Shown here piece by piece: positions 1 through 11,020 of a stretch of 64,000 nucleotides of DNA. A program made the position numbers and the translations under genes. Location: positions 57,642,031-57,706,030 of the forward strand of contig NC_059502.1 of NCBI RefSeq assembly GCF_914767665.1, read 5' to 3'. How positions within the stretch are numbered: position 1 is the stretch's first letter; every line of letters starts with the position of its first letter. The stretch is from Harmonia axyridis. Taxonomy: Eukaryota; Arthropoda; Insecta; Coleoptera; Coccinellidae. The notes beneath the pieces are model-generated. The model searched no databases, had not been told where the DNA came from, and was given only the letters and a program-made list of their open reading frames with translations.

Positions 1-202
1 CAAATGTTGGAAAAAGTCATCGAAAATTGGACGTCCAGATTGGACTACATCCGAAACACCCGTGGCGGTCATATGCCAGAAATCATATTTAAAATGTAAT
101 GCCACAAGATTATCTTGCGGATCAATAAAATTCATAACAATCGAATAATACATCGTTGTTTTATTGTAATTTAAAGTTCTATAGCTCTAAAAAAAACCCT
201 TT
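1..202 (+). mobile_element. rosa-like (DD41D) mariner, 3' end, copy A
   Basis: This is the tail of a Tc1/mariner-superfamily transposase followed by the element's 3' terminal repeat, cut by the window edge. The first 99 bases read in frame to a TAA and carry the family's C-terminal signature (ENWTSRLDYIR then RGGHMPEIIF). The sequence then runs through TTTAAAGTTCTATAGCTC into an A-run and ACCCTTTA, the same end seen in five other copies in this window. Catalytic residues lie outside the window, so activity cannot be judged. The assignment rests on near identity to the fuller copy at 39328-40240. Confidence 0.85.
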
Positions 203-686
203 ACCTGGCGTTATTACAACAACTTCGCTGAATGGGAATTTGAGTACTGTATCTTCCTGCTAGGATCTGGTGTTTGGAAGGCTGAAAATAATCTACAGAA
301 GAGGTTCCATCCTAATAGCACAGTTATTTATTAAAAACTGATTTAAGTTTAGTTTTTATTTCAATATTATTTGTTTAGAGTGAAGAGTATCAATCTTTGT
401 ATATTTTAATTTTATTAAATTTGTAAAAACCTGGGTAGGAGTTTTGTTGCCAAATAAGCCAAACCACCCCTAAAAATCAGTGTTAGAGTCTCATGGGCAA
501 TAGTAACGTTACAATAGATAATGAAATAACAACGGAAATAGTGAAAGAGCAATGTGGAATGGAGAATAATATTCGTATCCGACGCATTTCAAAAAGCAAT
601 TTAGTATTTATATTGTTAATTTTTTGCCCAAAAAATAGTTTGTGATTCACCTCAGTCTATCGTAAATTTTTAAGAACGTAACAAGT
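203..686. other. no recognised feature
   Basis: This is AT-rich sequence between two transposon fragments. I see no open frame, repeat end or splice-framed exon that I can support. Confidence 0.5.
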
Positions 687-1138
687 GTGTCAAAGCGATT
701 GTACGTTTGTAGTAGAATTGAAATGGTGTATTCCGTGGAAGAAAGGGTGGAAATAATAAAATTATTTTTTAGAAATAAAGACCCTGCGCGAACAATAGCG
801 GCTACATTTAACGAACGACATTCTGGAAAATATGTATCCGCTGCTAACGCTGTGCAACTGGTTGCCAAATATGACGCTAATGGTTTTGTCGGAATAAAAA
901 GAGGGTGCATGAAACAAACGAAGCGAGGGTCATGGTTGTCTTAGGTCATGTAGCAATGGATCCGGCCTTGAGTACTAGGAAATTGTCCGATAAATCTGGT
1001 GTTTCACGCACAACAATCATGAGAATCCATTATTATAAGATACGATTAGTTCAAGAACTAAATGAGGATGATGCTGAACGCCGACTCCAGTTCTATGAAG
1101 TGGTCAGCTCAAGTTTATTCTCGTTTAGAAATACATAA
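687..1138 (+). pseudogene. mariner-like transposase N-terminus, frameshifted
   Basis: Two overlapping frames form one broken transposase N-terminus. The first (687-944) starts near MVYSVEERVEIIKLFF and continues through AATFNERHSGKYVS, which matches the paired-type helix-turn-helix domain of insect mariner-like transposases (the DUF4817 type). The second (905-1138) continues with LGHVAMDPALSTRKLSD, VSRTTIMRI and IRLVQELNEDDAERRLQF, the second HTH and linker of the same family. The shift between frames and the absence of any catalytic DDE domain downstream show a dead, truncated copy. I saw no terminal inverted repeats around it. Confidence 0.8.
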
Positions 1139-1206
1139 TTTTACATATACACGTCAAATTCATCAACAACACGTGAAAATTGACATTTAACAAATTCAAT
1201 AACCAA

Positions 1207-1780
1207 TTAGGGAGGGTTGAAATTCAATTCATAAAATTCATCGTAGCTAAACAATACATGAGATTTAAAAAATTCAGTGAGCTTAGCTTTGAAAGCATTC
1301 AAAGGAAGCAATCTCCAAGATTCTGGCAACTTGTTATAAAACTTTACAGCAAGATAGTTTGGACCACCATGTGACCTGATTAATTTAAAAAAAAAGGTGT
1401 TACAAGGTTGTCTTTATTTCTCGTAAAATAGAGTGCACACTGGAATGAGAAACACAATCAATCATACGCTTACGCACATGCAGGAGACACTCAACCGAGA
1501 TTGTCCAAGATTCTCACCGCTCTACGTTGCAAACCGAAAATCCTCCTCACACTGAAGCAATCTCCCTAAAGCAAAATGGCGTAACGAAGGTGCGATTCAC
1601 ACAATGAAAAGTAGGCAGTTTTAAGTACCCTTTGAGACACAGAGGTAAAGAGACTCTTAAGGACAAAAATTTTTCTGGACAATTTAGTGGCCAACTGACA
1701 TACAGAGATAGATGTCATTGTTCTTCTTCAATAGGTCAGAGTAGGACTTGAGATTACAATTTCAAATTCATATTCTGATA
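1207..1780 (-). pseudogene. Jockey/CR1-type LINE, C-terminal part of ORF2
   Basis: On the minus strand this stretch reads as the region after the reverse transcriptase in non-LTR retrotransposons. Recognisable blocks are KLSRKIFVLKSLF, LCESHLRYAILL, LQRRAVRILDNL and, at the end, FYNKLPESWRLLPLNAFKAK, closing at a TAA around 1207. These match the conserved C-terminal pattern of Jockey/CR1-group LINEs in order and spacing. In-frame stops and frame changes between blocks make it a pseudogene. The palm-domain motifs are missing, so it is a 5'-truncated copy. Confidence 0.75.
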
Positions 1781-2159
1781 AAAAGTTTTTAAATGCACTG
1801 CCAGATGCAAGTATCATTGGGAGTGAAATTATTAGGAATTTAGAGCTTGATATAATTAATAATTTCGAATTAACTCAGAACACATTCAATTATCTGAAAT
1901 TATCCACTTGGTATTGTTTTGTCTGACGAAGAATGATAGTGTCTTGTGATCAGCATGGCATCAGTACACGTTTTCTGGAGAAAAACTAAAAATCTTTTTT
2001 TTGTCACAATTGACATTTTTTATAAAAAATTGGAAATAAAATGTTTGCCAATGGGGCTTCGTTTTCGAATTATTGGATTTGAATTCTGTATGTTATAAAT
2101 TTTCAACCTTAACGCATTTAATAAAAATACATAATAATTGAACTAAATGTTCAAAAATA
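1781..2159. other. no recognised feature
   Basis: AT-rich spacer between a LINE fragment and a mariner-like fragment. I can support nothing coding or repeated here. Confidence 0.45.
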
Positions 2160-2880
2160 TCACCATTAGCATCGATACGGGAATAGGGAAATCCCATACT
2201 AATTGCATGTTTTGCCTATTTTTTGTGAATTCGACTGCATTAATGATTCGTTCCATTAATTGTTCTCATCTGAAATAATCCAAAGGATTCAAGTCAGGTG
2301 ATTTCGCCGGCCATAGCACCTGACCACGCCGACCAATCCATGTCCTATATTGAAGTTTGGTTTAACCAGGAAAAAACATTTTGTTCAATATGCGGTAGTG
2401 GTAGTGCTGATACTATATACAATATGTATACAAATCCACATCAATTCATCCATTCTAGAATTCTAGAGCGTTTTCTGAGAAAATTATTAGGAAGGGCTGG
2501 AATTGGAAGTAATTATCCGCTAAAGACACCCCGAACAATAATAGATTATCTTCGTTGAAACCTCTTCTATTAAGCGGGAGGATTGTCTAGAGACAATACA
2601 TGTTCATTATGGCAGTTATTTACGCCATCCCGAGGAAAAGTAGCTCCGCCCGACCAAAGCGTTTCTCTGATGAAATTTTCATTTTGTTCGTGCTGCTGAA
2701 GAAGCCATTGACAGAAAGCGAGTCCCAACATGTAATCGCTTGGGTGTAAATTATGTTCTTTTTGTTTAATATGAAATGGGTATAAAACTTCGGTTCTCTT
2801 AGTGAAATTGTGGGACTCATTAAGACGGGCAGCAATGCGTCTAATACCAATTTCCGGATTACCGAGTTCACAATCTATTA
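2160..2880 (-). pseudogene. mariner-like transposase, decayed
   Basis: Read on the minus strand, the higher-coordinate part encodes PFHIKQ, HPSDYMLGLAFCQWLLQQ, NENFIRETLW, RDGVNNCHNEHV and LSLDNP, which is the catalytic-core entry of an insect mariner-like transposase. The lower-coordinate part encodes WIGRRG, then VLWPAKSPDLNPLDYF around 2260-2345, which holds the third catalytic aspartate. Where family members have W-S-D-E at the first catalytic position this copy reads W-S-G-G, so the first aspartate is lost. The region between is scrambled and holds stops. This is an old, inactive copy. Confidence 0.75.
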
Positions 2881-3143
2881 TGTACTTCTTTTTCCCTTAT
2901 AGGATTATAATAATTATTTCGGGTAGCACCTCTAGCGCCGTTAAGGGAATTGCCAATTCCAAACCCTCGTATCCTTTGATGAGCATCGGAAAAAAGCCGG
3001 CTAGATGGTTATCGTCTATTGGGGAATCTCCTGTTATACTCCCGATAAAGTTTCAAAGCGTTTCCATCACAAACACTGTACACAAAAATAATATCTGCAT
3101 ATTCTTCGTTAGGAAAATGCATGTTTAAATTTCAAAACTATTA

Positions 3144-4597
3144 GGTGTACAACTTTGCTTCGTCCGTTTTCCAATAGATGGATGTAGTGGAAATAAATAG
3201 ATCGTAGATGTTATACAATGAGGAAAAGAAAAAGAAGTACAATTACCAAGTGTGTAATAATATCATACGATATGAATTATCTATCTGGTTAATGTATCAG
3301 CAAAATGCCATCAACATAACCATTGCCAAACAGAAGATTTCCACTCTATTACGTAGGAATCATAATCGAAAGTAACCCAAGGAGAATGCATGTAATCAAG
3401 GGAGAATAGCGATATACCGGTTTCACCCTTTAGATTAGGGATCATCAGTACCGCATAATTCATTTCCAAATATCAGCCGTTTCATTTGTTATACAATGAG
3501 CTAAGGTATTCGTTAAGATAATGCCATCGAAATTATAGTCGATTTGTGTCTGCATCATAAAGTTATTCTCGATTAATCATTTCAGCTCACCATCCAAATT
3601 CTCGTCATTTGCGGGAGGATTACATTTTCTGCTTTAATATGAATAAATCTGTGGCTGAGGCTAGTCGAATGCTCTCAAAAACCTATGGTGAGACTGCTTT
3701 TAGTGAAAGAACGTGATTTTGATGCAGAATTGAAGGCATTACTTGAACAAGACTCGTGTCAAACGCAACAAGAATTGGCAGGATCATTGGGAGTGATGCA
3801 ATAAGCCATTTCAAAATGCCTGAAAATCATGGAAATGATTCAGAAACAAGGAAATTGGGTGCCGTACGAGTTGAAGCCGAGAGATGTTGAACGGCATTTG
3901 TTTGCATGGAAACAGCTGCTTGCAAGACAAAGACGGAAGGGATTTCTGCATCGCATTGTGACTGGAGACTAAAAATGGGTTTATTACGATAATGCCAAAC
4001 GCAAAAAATTATGGGAATATCTCGGCCATGCTTCCACGTCGATGTCCAAACCGGTTCATGGTTCCAAGGTCATTTATTTGGTGAGACCAGCTCGGCGTAG
4101 TCTATAATGAGTTGTTGAAACCGACTGAAACAATTGTTATCGAACACAATCAATGCGTTTGAGCCGAGCATTAAAAAGCAACCGGCTGCAATAGAACGAG
4201 AGACAAGATAAAGTGATTTTGAAGCATGACAATGCTCGACCCCATGTTGCGAAAATGGTCAAGACATACTTGAAAACGTTGAAATAGGAAGTCCTATCCC
4301 ACCCGCTGTATTTTCCAGAGGTTGATCCCTCGGACTATCACTTGTTTCGATCAAAGGCACACGGCCTGGTTGACCAGCACTTCTGGTCTTATGAAGAAGT
4401 AAAAATTTGGATCGATTCGTGGATCGCTTCAAAAGATGACCAGTTTTTTCAACGCGGGATGGATTCGTACGCTGCCCGAAAGATGTGAGAATGTAGTGGT
4501 CAGGGATGGACAATACTTTGAATCATAAATGTATAAACAGTTTTTTACAATAAAGCCTCGAATTTCGGAAAAAAAGGCAGAATCAAAGTTGTACGCC
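3144..4597 (+). mobile_element. DD34D mariner element with both terminal repeats
   Basis: The ends are inverted repeats: GGTGTACAACTTTGCTTCGTCC at the left and, read on the other strand, GGCGTACAACTTTGATTCTGCC at the right. Each is flanked by TA (3142-3143 and 4598-4599), the target duplication expected of mariner. About 1.45 kb lies between the repeats, slightly over the usual 1.3 kb. The excess is in the 5' part (about 3180-3590), which does not resemble mariner and may be a later insertion. Confidence 0.85.
3591..4528 (+). pseudogene. mariner transposase (DD34D), inactivated
   Basis: The frame keeps much of a mariner transposase. The N-terminal HTH reads EASRMLSKTYGETAFSERT and the second HTH ELKALLEQDSCQTQQELAGS. 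The linker is NWVPYELKPRDVERHLF, and the catalytic region starts LHRIVTGD. The second catalytic aspartate is in LKHDNARPHVAK and the third in EVDPSDYHLF, separated by 34 residues, which defines DD34D. A stop follows the first catalytic D, others interrupt later, and the stretch between the two HTH motifs is deleted. It ends with GQGWTIL and a TAA. It resembles the mellifera-type mariners of insects and cannot make an active enzyme. Confidence 0.85.
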
Positions 4598-4639
4598 TAT
4601 GTAAAACAACAAAGCAACTTTTAAATTGTTAAACAAAAT

Positions 4640-4832
4640 TTGCACGGAACAAATGACAAATCCAACAAAAGTGATTTCTCGCGAGAAGATTGAGAATGTA
4701 TTGGAAGGTATTCAAGAAGACGAAATAAGCAAATGTATAGGAAGTATGGGTTCCAGAACCGTTAAGTGCATTTTACAAAATGGTGGACATTTCGAACACT
4801 TACTTCATTCATTTTCATTTACTTTCGAATAA
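4640..4832 (+). pseudogene. mariner-like transposase C-terminal fragment
   Basis: A short open frame ends in SRTVKCILQNGGHFEHLL plus a few residues and a TAA. The block R-x-V-x-x-C-I-x-x-N-G-G-H-F-E-H-L is the typical end of many insect mariner-like transposases. It lies just outside the right repeat of the element ending at 4597, so it is a separate, older fragment. No catalytic residues are present. Confidence 0.6.
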
Positions 4833-6029
4833 TCATTCGATTTTTTTTTCATTAAATGATAATTCGTTTAATTATTATGAATTGAAATATGTAAATAATT
4901 ATTACTTGTTTCTTGATTTGATTCTGATATGTTCCATTTAGTTCAAGATGAGTAAGTTGATTTTCTCATCGAAATGTATTGTATGTTGTTAATTAAACTA
5001 AAGGTACCTAAATGTAATACAGATTCGACCCAAAGAAATTTGGATAAGGGTCAAAATCACCTGAATATCAAGTTTGAATGACATTGTATGATATATCGTT
5101 GAATTTAGCGTTGAAAGTCATTTTGAAAAGTGTCATAAAATATGCAGGTCCGTATTGAAAAAAATGAGGTTGAGGGTGGTCTAGAGAGTATGAAACGTTG
5201 GATACGAAATCTGATTACGTAAAATTGAGGATATTTTACTGTCGAATAAAAAATTCCTGTAACATTATTTGATAATATTTGGAATAAAGTGGGAAAAAAA
5301 GAAAAATCAAAATGACAATATTTACTTTTCTTATGATATCTCGATAACCGGCCCTGATTATCTCGACTTGTTTGAACTGCTTGACAATGCTTCTATGAAT
5401 GCAACTTTTTCTCTATTTGACCGAACTTCTAACTCCTATGGTTTAAAAGTTACCAATACAATCCCATTGAAAAAGTGGCCACCCTGTATGCCCCTTAATT
5501 TTTCACCTCGACTATTGAATCATTTTGAATTTTTGAATCATTTTGTACTGGCAATTACCATAAATAAGTTTTATAGTAAAATAATGTCCATCTTTCCCTT
5601 ATCCAGTTCAGAGGTTAGGATCAAATCAGATTCTCACAATTGTTTGTTTCTGTTCTTAACCCCGACAAAATGGGAGAAATCTTAATTGGTTTTATTCTGA
5701 TTTCCAGGGAATAAAGCCGATGAGCTTCTGAAGAGGAACCCAAACGCCCTATTTGACTTACTTACTTGGCGAAATTGGATCAGATTTCGAAATTGATGAG
5801 ATAAAAGACAGTGATGGAATCAATGGCGCAGCCACGTTTTGGTTTTGAGGAGGCTGAACATCGAACGAAATACGAATTGGGCGACAGGGAAGGGTAGGTA
5901 GTTTAATGAATTTAAATTTGGAATATTCATTTAATAATTTGAGGATTGAGCTAAAGTTAATACTAAAGAATATATAAGAATAGAATAATTTCAAATATTC
6001 CGTTATCTTTCAGATGTTCCTGAGATAAG
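4833..6029. other. no recognised gene
   Basis: A frame of 138 codons at 5269-5685 has no recognisable motif and a composition like random AT-rich sequence. I do not call it a gene. The words GTGGCCACCCTGTAT near 5477 resemble the right end of the CAGGGTGGCCA element at 37749, so a decayed terminal repeat may lie here. Confidence 0.4.
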
Positions 6030-6350
6030 TTTTTTTTTTTTTCAATATCGAATACAAAATCATAATAAATATCCAATAGAGTGAGCACAGTCAATCTCTC
6101 ACTTCCTGTTGTACTTCGTAAATACGTTTTAAGTCTCTTGAGGGTAGAATAAGTTTTTTCCGGCGTGGCTGTTGATACTGGTAACGTACATACAAAATAT
6201 TTTGCGTGAAAACTATATTAGGAAATAACTGCTCAATAATGTTGCAATAACTTTGAATCGCGAATTCTCACTAATTCCTTCTTCAACATCTTACATTCAC
6301 ATTCAAGAGTTATTTTGTTTGCTTTTTCTACATCCATTTCATATACACTA
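6030..6350 (-). pseudogene. hAT transposase C-terminal dimerisation region
   Basis: On the minus strand the sequence encodes LPVSTATPEKTYSTLKRLKT, then YLRSTTGSERLTVLTLLDIY. This is the conserved hAT C-terminal dimerisation motif (consensus LP-V-S-T-A-x-x-E-R-S-F-S-x-L-K-R-I-K-T-Y-L-R-S). A frameshift separates it from upstream hAT-like sequence. Only the last roughly 100 residues survive. The long inverted repeat starting at 6347 abuts it and may have inserted beside or into it. Confidence 0.8.
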
Positions 6351-8202
6351 GGGGAATGAATTAAAGGATCAAAATAAAATTCGAAATTTTTAGCGGTTTT
6401 TCAAATTTCTGTATTTTGATAAACATAGTCTAATCTGAATTTAAAAAAACTTTTGAAGCTTGAAGTTTATATTTTAGAGATCACATGATGAAAAAATGTT
6501 TCAAGCAACGTATACCACTCAATCCTAATGAATACAGTAAATAAAATTTCTGCCAAATTTTTTCATTTTTTAATGTTGGCATACAGACTTGGAAAAAAAT
6601 TTTCCAACTCCACCCAAACTTTTTTCAAAACTCCGATATGAGCTCTTCTCGCTGAAATATCGTACTTTGAATTGAAAAGGACCTTTTTGTCTTTAACTAT
6701 CAATAGTATCAATATCTCACCAATCAACGATTGCACGGAAAATTTAAGGGAAGTTTGAAATCTTGTATCAATAGTTATAAGAAGTTACTATTCGTTTTTC
6801 GGAAAAAAAATTTTTTCGTTCTCTACATTAATTTGAAAAGTTGAGAAAAAAAGAGCTTTCGGAGGTTTTTTGGATAATTGAATTGATCGCTGAATTGAAA
6901 ATATCGAGATAACCATCAATATTAAGTAGGTATGCGTTTTACAGTTCAATATCACCACAAAAATCCCAGAGAATTTCAACTCAATTCATGGAGCGGTTTT
7001 TTGTTTCATTCGATCGAATTTTCAATTATATTCACGCCTTGTAACAATGATAGGGATTCAAAAATAATTTTCAAATCTTGCATATTCGTTTTGAAAATAA
7101 ACTTGCTTTTTTAAGCGTTGTAAAAGTTCCATAGATGGAAAGTTAAGATATGCAATTTGCATATATATGATATGAATAGATCGAGTTCGAAATTTCCTTG
7201 GGTATATCAACTTTATTCCGAAATTAATTTGGTTTTTATCATCAAGACCATGAAATGAAATTACCTTATCGCATTAAAATAATAATAATAACATGTTGTC
7301 CTGAATTATTTGGAGTGAATAAAAAAAATATAAAGCGAAAAAAATGTTTTCCTTTAAAAATTTGAAAATAATTTGTTTCATGAATTTGAACACTGTTATT
7401 GATAAAAAGGCAGAAAAAATAATTTTATTTCTTCATTTTGTGGGAGATTATGAACATTCAAATCAAAAATCGTTATCCCTCAATTTTATTGAAAATTCGA
7501 TCGAATGAAACAGAGAAACCATTCCATTGATTGAATTGATATTCTGTGGAAATTTTGTGGTGATACTGAACTGTAAAACGTATAAATTGATAGTATTTTC
7601 GATATTTTCAATTCAGCACTTGATTATCCAAAAAACTTCCGAAAGCCCTTTTTTTCTCAACTTACTCAACTTTACTCAAACCAATGTAGAGAACGAAACA
7701 ATTTTGTTTTCAAAAAACTAATAATAACATCTTGTAGCGGGTTTAGTCAAGATTTCGAAACATCCCTTGAATTTTCTGTGCAATCATTGGTTGCCGAGAT
7801 ATTGATGATTTAAGACAAAAAGGTCCTTTTCAATTCAAAGTTCGATATTTCAGCGCGAAGTGCTCGCATCGAAATAATGAAGAGAGGATATTGAAGCTGA
7901 ATAAACAAGTTATCTCATCCATATAGTGGTTAAGTTGGAAAAAAAAATTTCCAAGTCTGTATGCCAAAAATAAAAACTGGAAAAATTTCGCAGAAATTTT
8001 ATTTACTGTATTCATTAGGATTGAACGTTTCACGTTGCTTGAAACATTTTTTCATCATGGGATCTCTAAAATATAAACTTCTAGCTTCGAAAAGTTTTTT
8101 TTTCAAATTGAGATACGACCATTTTTATCAAAAATACAGTCGTTTGAAAACCGCTTAAAATTTTGAATTTTATTTTGATTGAATTAAATTTTTTCCACTA
8201 GT
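6347..8202. repeat. long inverted-repeat (foldback-like) element
   Basis: Two arms of about 700 bp face each other: about 6347-7032 and, as reverse complement, about 7478-8202, with a 445-bp centre. Matching landmarks include GGATCAAAATAAAATTC against its counterpart near 8165-8190, AAAAAGGTCCTTTTCAATTC, CTGTATTCATTAGGATTGA, and TTTCATTCGATCGAATTTTCA near the inner ends. The arms have diverged by substitutions and small indels. No coding motif was recognised inside. The outer ends are near ACTAG on each side. I could not identify a target duplication or assign a superfamily. Confidence 0.75.
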
Positions 8203-8548
8203 TTAAACTTGTCATTTTTTTTTTCAAATCAATCGAATAGTCATTACTCCGGTCAATCAAATAATGAATGATGATAACGCAGATTGATGTTAGAGAAATC
8301 TTTTACTCAGTCAGAAATATTGAAGACAGAACCTCTCGGAACCTTTTCGGGTAGCATAATTGCATATTTTCATGACCAAGTTATCTATGAGAAACAACAC
8401 CCTAGAAATTCTTTCTATATTGAAGTTGTTGGGTAATAAATAATAAACGAAAATCCATTAGAGACATAATATTCTTTCCATTGACAAATTTTCTCTGAAA
8501 TTTTGGTATTTTGGGGGCTAGGGAAGCCCCCCCCCCCACCCTCTAGCT
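8203..8548. other. no recognised feature
   Basis: AT-rich spacer ending in a C-run (about 8526-8538). I see nothing else in it. Confidence 0.4.
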
Positions 8549-8758
8549 GCGCAAGAGGATGAAACCAATGTTTCAATAGAACTTGGTCTTCAAAATGAAA
8601 CAGTTGGAATTTCAGGAGAAGAGGAAGACCCAGAGGATGAGGAAGTCAATTCCTCTTTATCAACTTCTCAGAAACTGACATGGGAAAAAGGGAGTTTCAT
8701 TAAGCGGGATGATCCCACAGAAAATTCTACGTCTATCGCCGAGGTATTCACTTTTTAG
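8549..8758 (+). other. possible acidic coding remnant, unidentified
   Basis: An uninterrupted frame of about 70 codons runs to a TAG at 8756. It has strikingly non-random composition: an acidic stretch (EEEDPEDEEVNSS), serine/threonine-rich segments, and LTWEKGSFIKRDDPTENST. There is no ATG at its start, and the upstream C-run makes the reading frame uncertain. It could be an exon of a host gene or the N-terminal acidic part of a piggyBac-like transposase. I do not recognise it, and the assignment is open. Confidence 0.3.
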
Positions 8759-9237
8759 GGGCATTTTGAAAGATATATATATCAGTGATCATTTCTCTGA
8801 AATGGGAGCCCATTAACCTCTAAATATCACTCACAAATGAAAAGAGTTGAACTAAACGTTTCCAGTGGAAAAATTGATGAGTTTGCATGCAATTATGGGC
8901 ACTAAAGCAGGGGTATAAACTTTAAATATGTATAGCCAACGAAACAACTTTCATTTTATGGAACCCCATATCAAATGATTAGAATTCAACACCGGAATTT
9001 AGATAAGCGTATGGCTGAAAACCCTGTTGCACAACGATACCTTGTCACGAATGGGATCAATGTTAAGATATATTTTTTGATTATTTCAGGGTTCATTCGT
9101 AACACCAACCCAAAATTCATTTAGGGCCGATCCCACAGTTTACCTCAAAATCATAAGCTCCCCTTAAATTTCTTAAGCTTCACTTCACACAGCATTCGAT
9201 CGACTGCTAAGCGGAACTTAAATCGCTCTAAATTTAA
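8759..9237. other. no recognised feature
   Basis: AT-rich spacer with no feature I can support. Confidence 0.4.
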
Positions 9238-9575
9238 GTCTAATGCCCGCCACTCACGAAGCGTTTCTTCAAGCGTTTGGTAGCAAGCGTCGAAGAGATT
9301 CCAGTCGGGCAGTCAAGTTCATACTCTGATTTACAGTCGTACGGCCGTGTCCCGAGCTGTCTGACTGGAATCTCTTCGACGCTTGCTACCAAACGCTTGA
9401 AGAAACTCACGAAGCGTTTTTTCGAGCGTTTGGTAGCAAGCGTCGAAGAGATTCCAGTCGGGCAGTCAAGTTCATACTCTGATTTACAGTCGTGCGGCCG
9501 TGTCCCGAGCTGTCCGACTGTAAAATTATCCGTACGCTCGACTATGGGAGCCTCGTGAGTGACCGCCTTAAGAAT
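9238..9575. repeat. tandem dimer of a palindromic mini-element
   Basis: The sequence begins TAATGCCCGCCACTCACGAA and contains two head-to-tail runs of a segment starting GAAGCGTTT and passing through GGTAGCAAGCGTCGAAGAGA to the CAGTCGGGCAGTCAAGTTCA core, with inverted copies between them. The same unit occurs once, as a clean 188-bp palindrome, at 34762-34949. Here the second unit ends in diverged sequence (GCCTCGTGAGTGACCGCC) where the single copy has GTGAGTGGCGGGCATTA. The composition is GC-richer than its surroundings. Open frames through it are a by-product of the palindrome. Confidence 0.8.
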
Positions 9576-10326
9576 TTGATAGAAAACGTCTATAAAGTAC
9601 AAATTGCACAATTTAAATTATAGTATCCGAATCTTCATTCGGATACTACAATATAAATAATAAAAATAAACGAAAGTGAAGACTTTCGTTTATTTTTATT
9701 ATTTTGATGATGAATAATGACTTTGGTTTGGGTGAATAATATTTTTTAACGGCAATGTAAAATTGTGAGATTTCAATAATTTTCTCTATTATTCAAAGTA
9801 ACACTGAAATTTGATATGAGGTTTTCCGAATTGAAACGAGAACCAATTCTCTCAATTATTTTTAATGATGACAATTCTAAATACATATGCATATGTACAC
9901 GAAACTTAATATTTTAACAATTTTCAAATGAAATGAATTGATATTTTTCGTCTGATGGTTTGAACTTCATATAGTTCCTCTGCAATAAATATATTTTTCA
10001 CAGGGTGTAAACCATAACAGTTGCTGCATATGCATTATACTCATAAATACCCTGATGTGGCGTAATCCCTTCATAGTTATTGATGCTAAAAAAACACATG
10101 CACTCATCAGGCTTGACGGCGTTCGCTTTGCTAAACGTTGACGAATTTTATTGCCACTTGGGGCGGTTTCCAGATTATTTTTTTACAATACATCAGAATG
10201 TTGATTCCTCAGAATGGAATGCGAAATATGCGAGAAAAGATTCAATTTCATCATTTTCAGCTTATACTTCTTAAAATGAGTAAAATAGGTTTTTTATTTC
10301 ATACCACATTCCATAATATTATAATA
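9576..10326. other. no recognised gene
   Basis: AT-rich. A perfect inverted repeat (AAAATAAACGAAAGT against ACTTTCGTTTATTTT, near 9662-9695) is visible and could form a small hairpin. Nothing else is supported. Confidence 0.4.
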
Positions 10327-11020
10327 TTTTTCAGTTTTTATATCAAATTGAGTAGTATTGGGCGTGAACGCATTCGAATTAAAAATAATGGTTCATCCGC
10401 ATCACCCGATTGTTTTACTAGATAATCTTTAAGAAAAAATGCAAAAATATTCAAGCTTCTCATAAAGTGGAAACTGAGCAAAGAACCTGAAAACGAAGGA
10501 CCCGGTCTAGAGGGGCAGCAAATAATGGAGGGCGGCAATGTTTACATTTTCCGGGAAATCTGGATTCCTAGAAAAATATTGAATATTTTTTTTATTTCAA
10601 CGAATTCCACACATGATTTTTCAAATCAAAATAAATAGTGTTGGGAGTAGGCACATTCGAATTTAAAATAATGGTTCATCCGATTCTTCTACACGATAAT
10701 CTTAAAGTAAAAAAAAAGAAATATTCAATTTTTTATAAAGTCGAAACTAAGCAGATGAACCCGAAGGCACAGGGCCCGCTCTAGAGGAAGGACAAATAAT
10801 GGAGGGCGGCATTATTGACTTTTTCCGAGAAATCTGGATTCCTGGAAGAATGAATTAAATAATTTTTTTATATTTTCAACGAATTTCACAAATGTTTTTT
10901 TTTATCAAATTAACTATTCTAAAACATCTTAGCATCGAGAATATCTCCAGCATCTATTCGAATTGAAAATAAAGGTTGTTCGAGCATTTTATGAAGTCGA
11001 AACTCAGCAGAAGAACCTGA
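10327..11020. repeat. three degenerate tandem repeats of about 280 bp
   Basis: Three successive units share the same order of landmarks. These are an AAATTGAGTAGTATTGGG-like start, CATTCGAATTNAAAATAATGG, a GGTTCATCCG block, AAAGTNGAAACTNAGCA, GGNCCNGNTCTAGAGG, AAATAATGGAGGGCGGCA, and AAATCTGGATTCCTNGAA. Units begin near 10327, 10605 and 10880. The third is partial. The following sequence to about 11450 holds CTAGGGCGGCA and GACGGCCCTG, words common in insect repeat tails. Confidence 0.7.

Noticed and set aside
5269..5685. 138-codon open frame as a gene
   Set aside because: No domain, no codon pattern different from AT-rich background, no splice context. It includes a CAGGGTGGCCA-type repeat word.
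9240..9611. 123-codon minus-strand and 93-codon plus-strand frames as genes
   Set aside because: Both are by-products of the palindromic mini-element. Their repeated peptides come from the repeated DNA unit.
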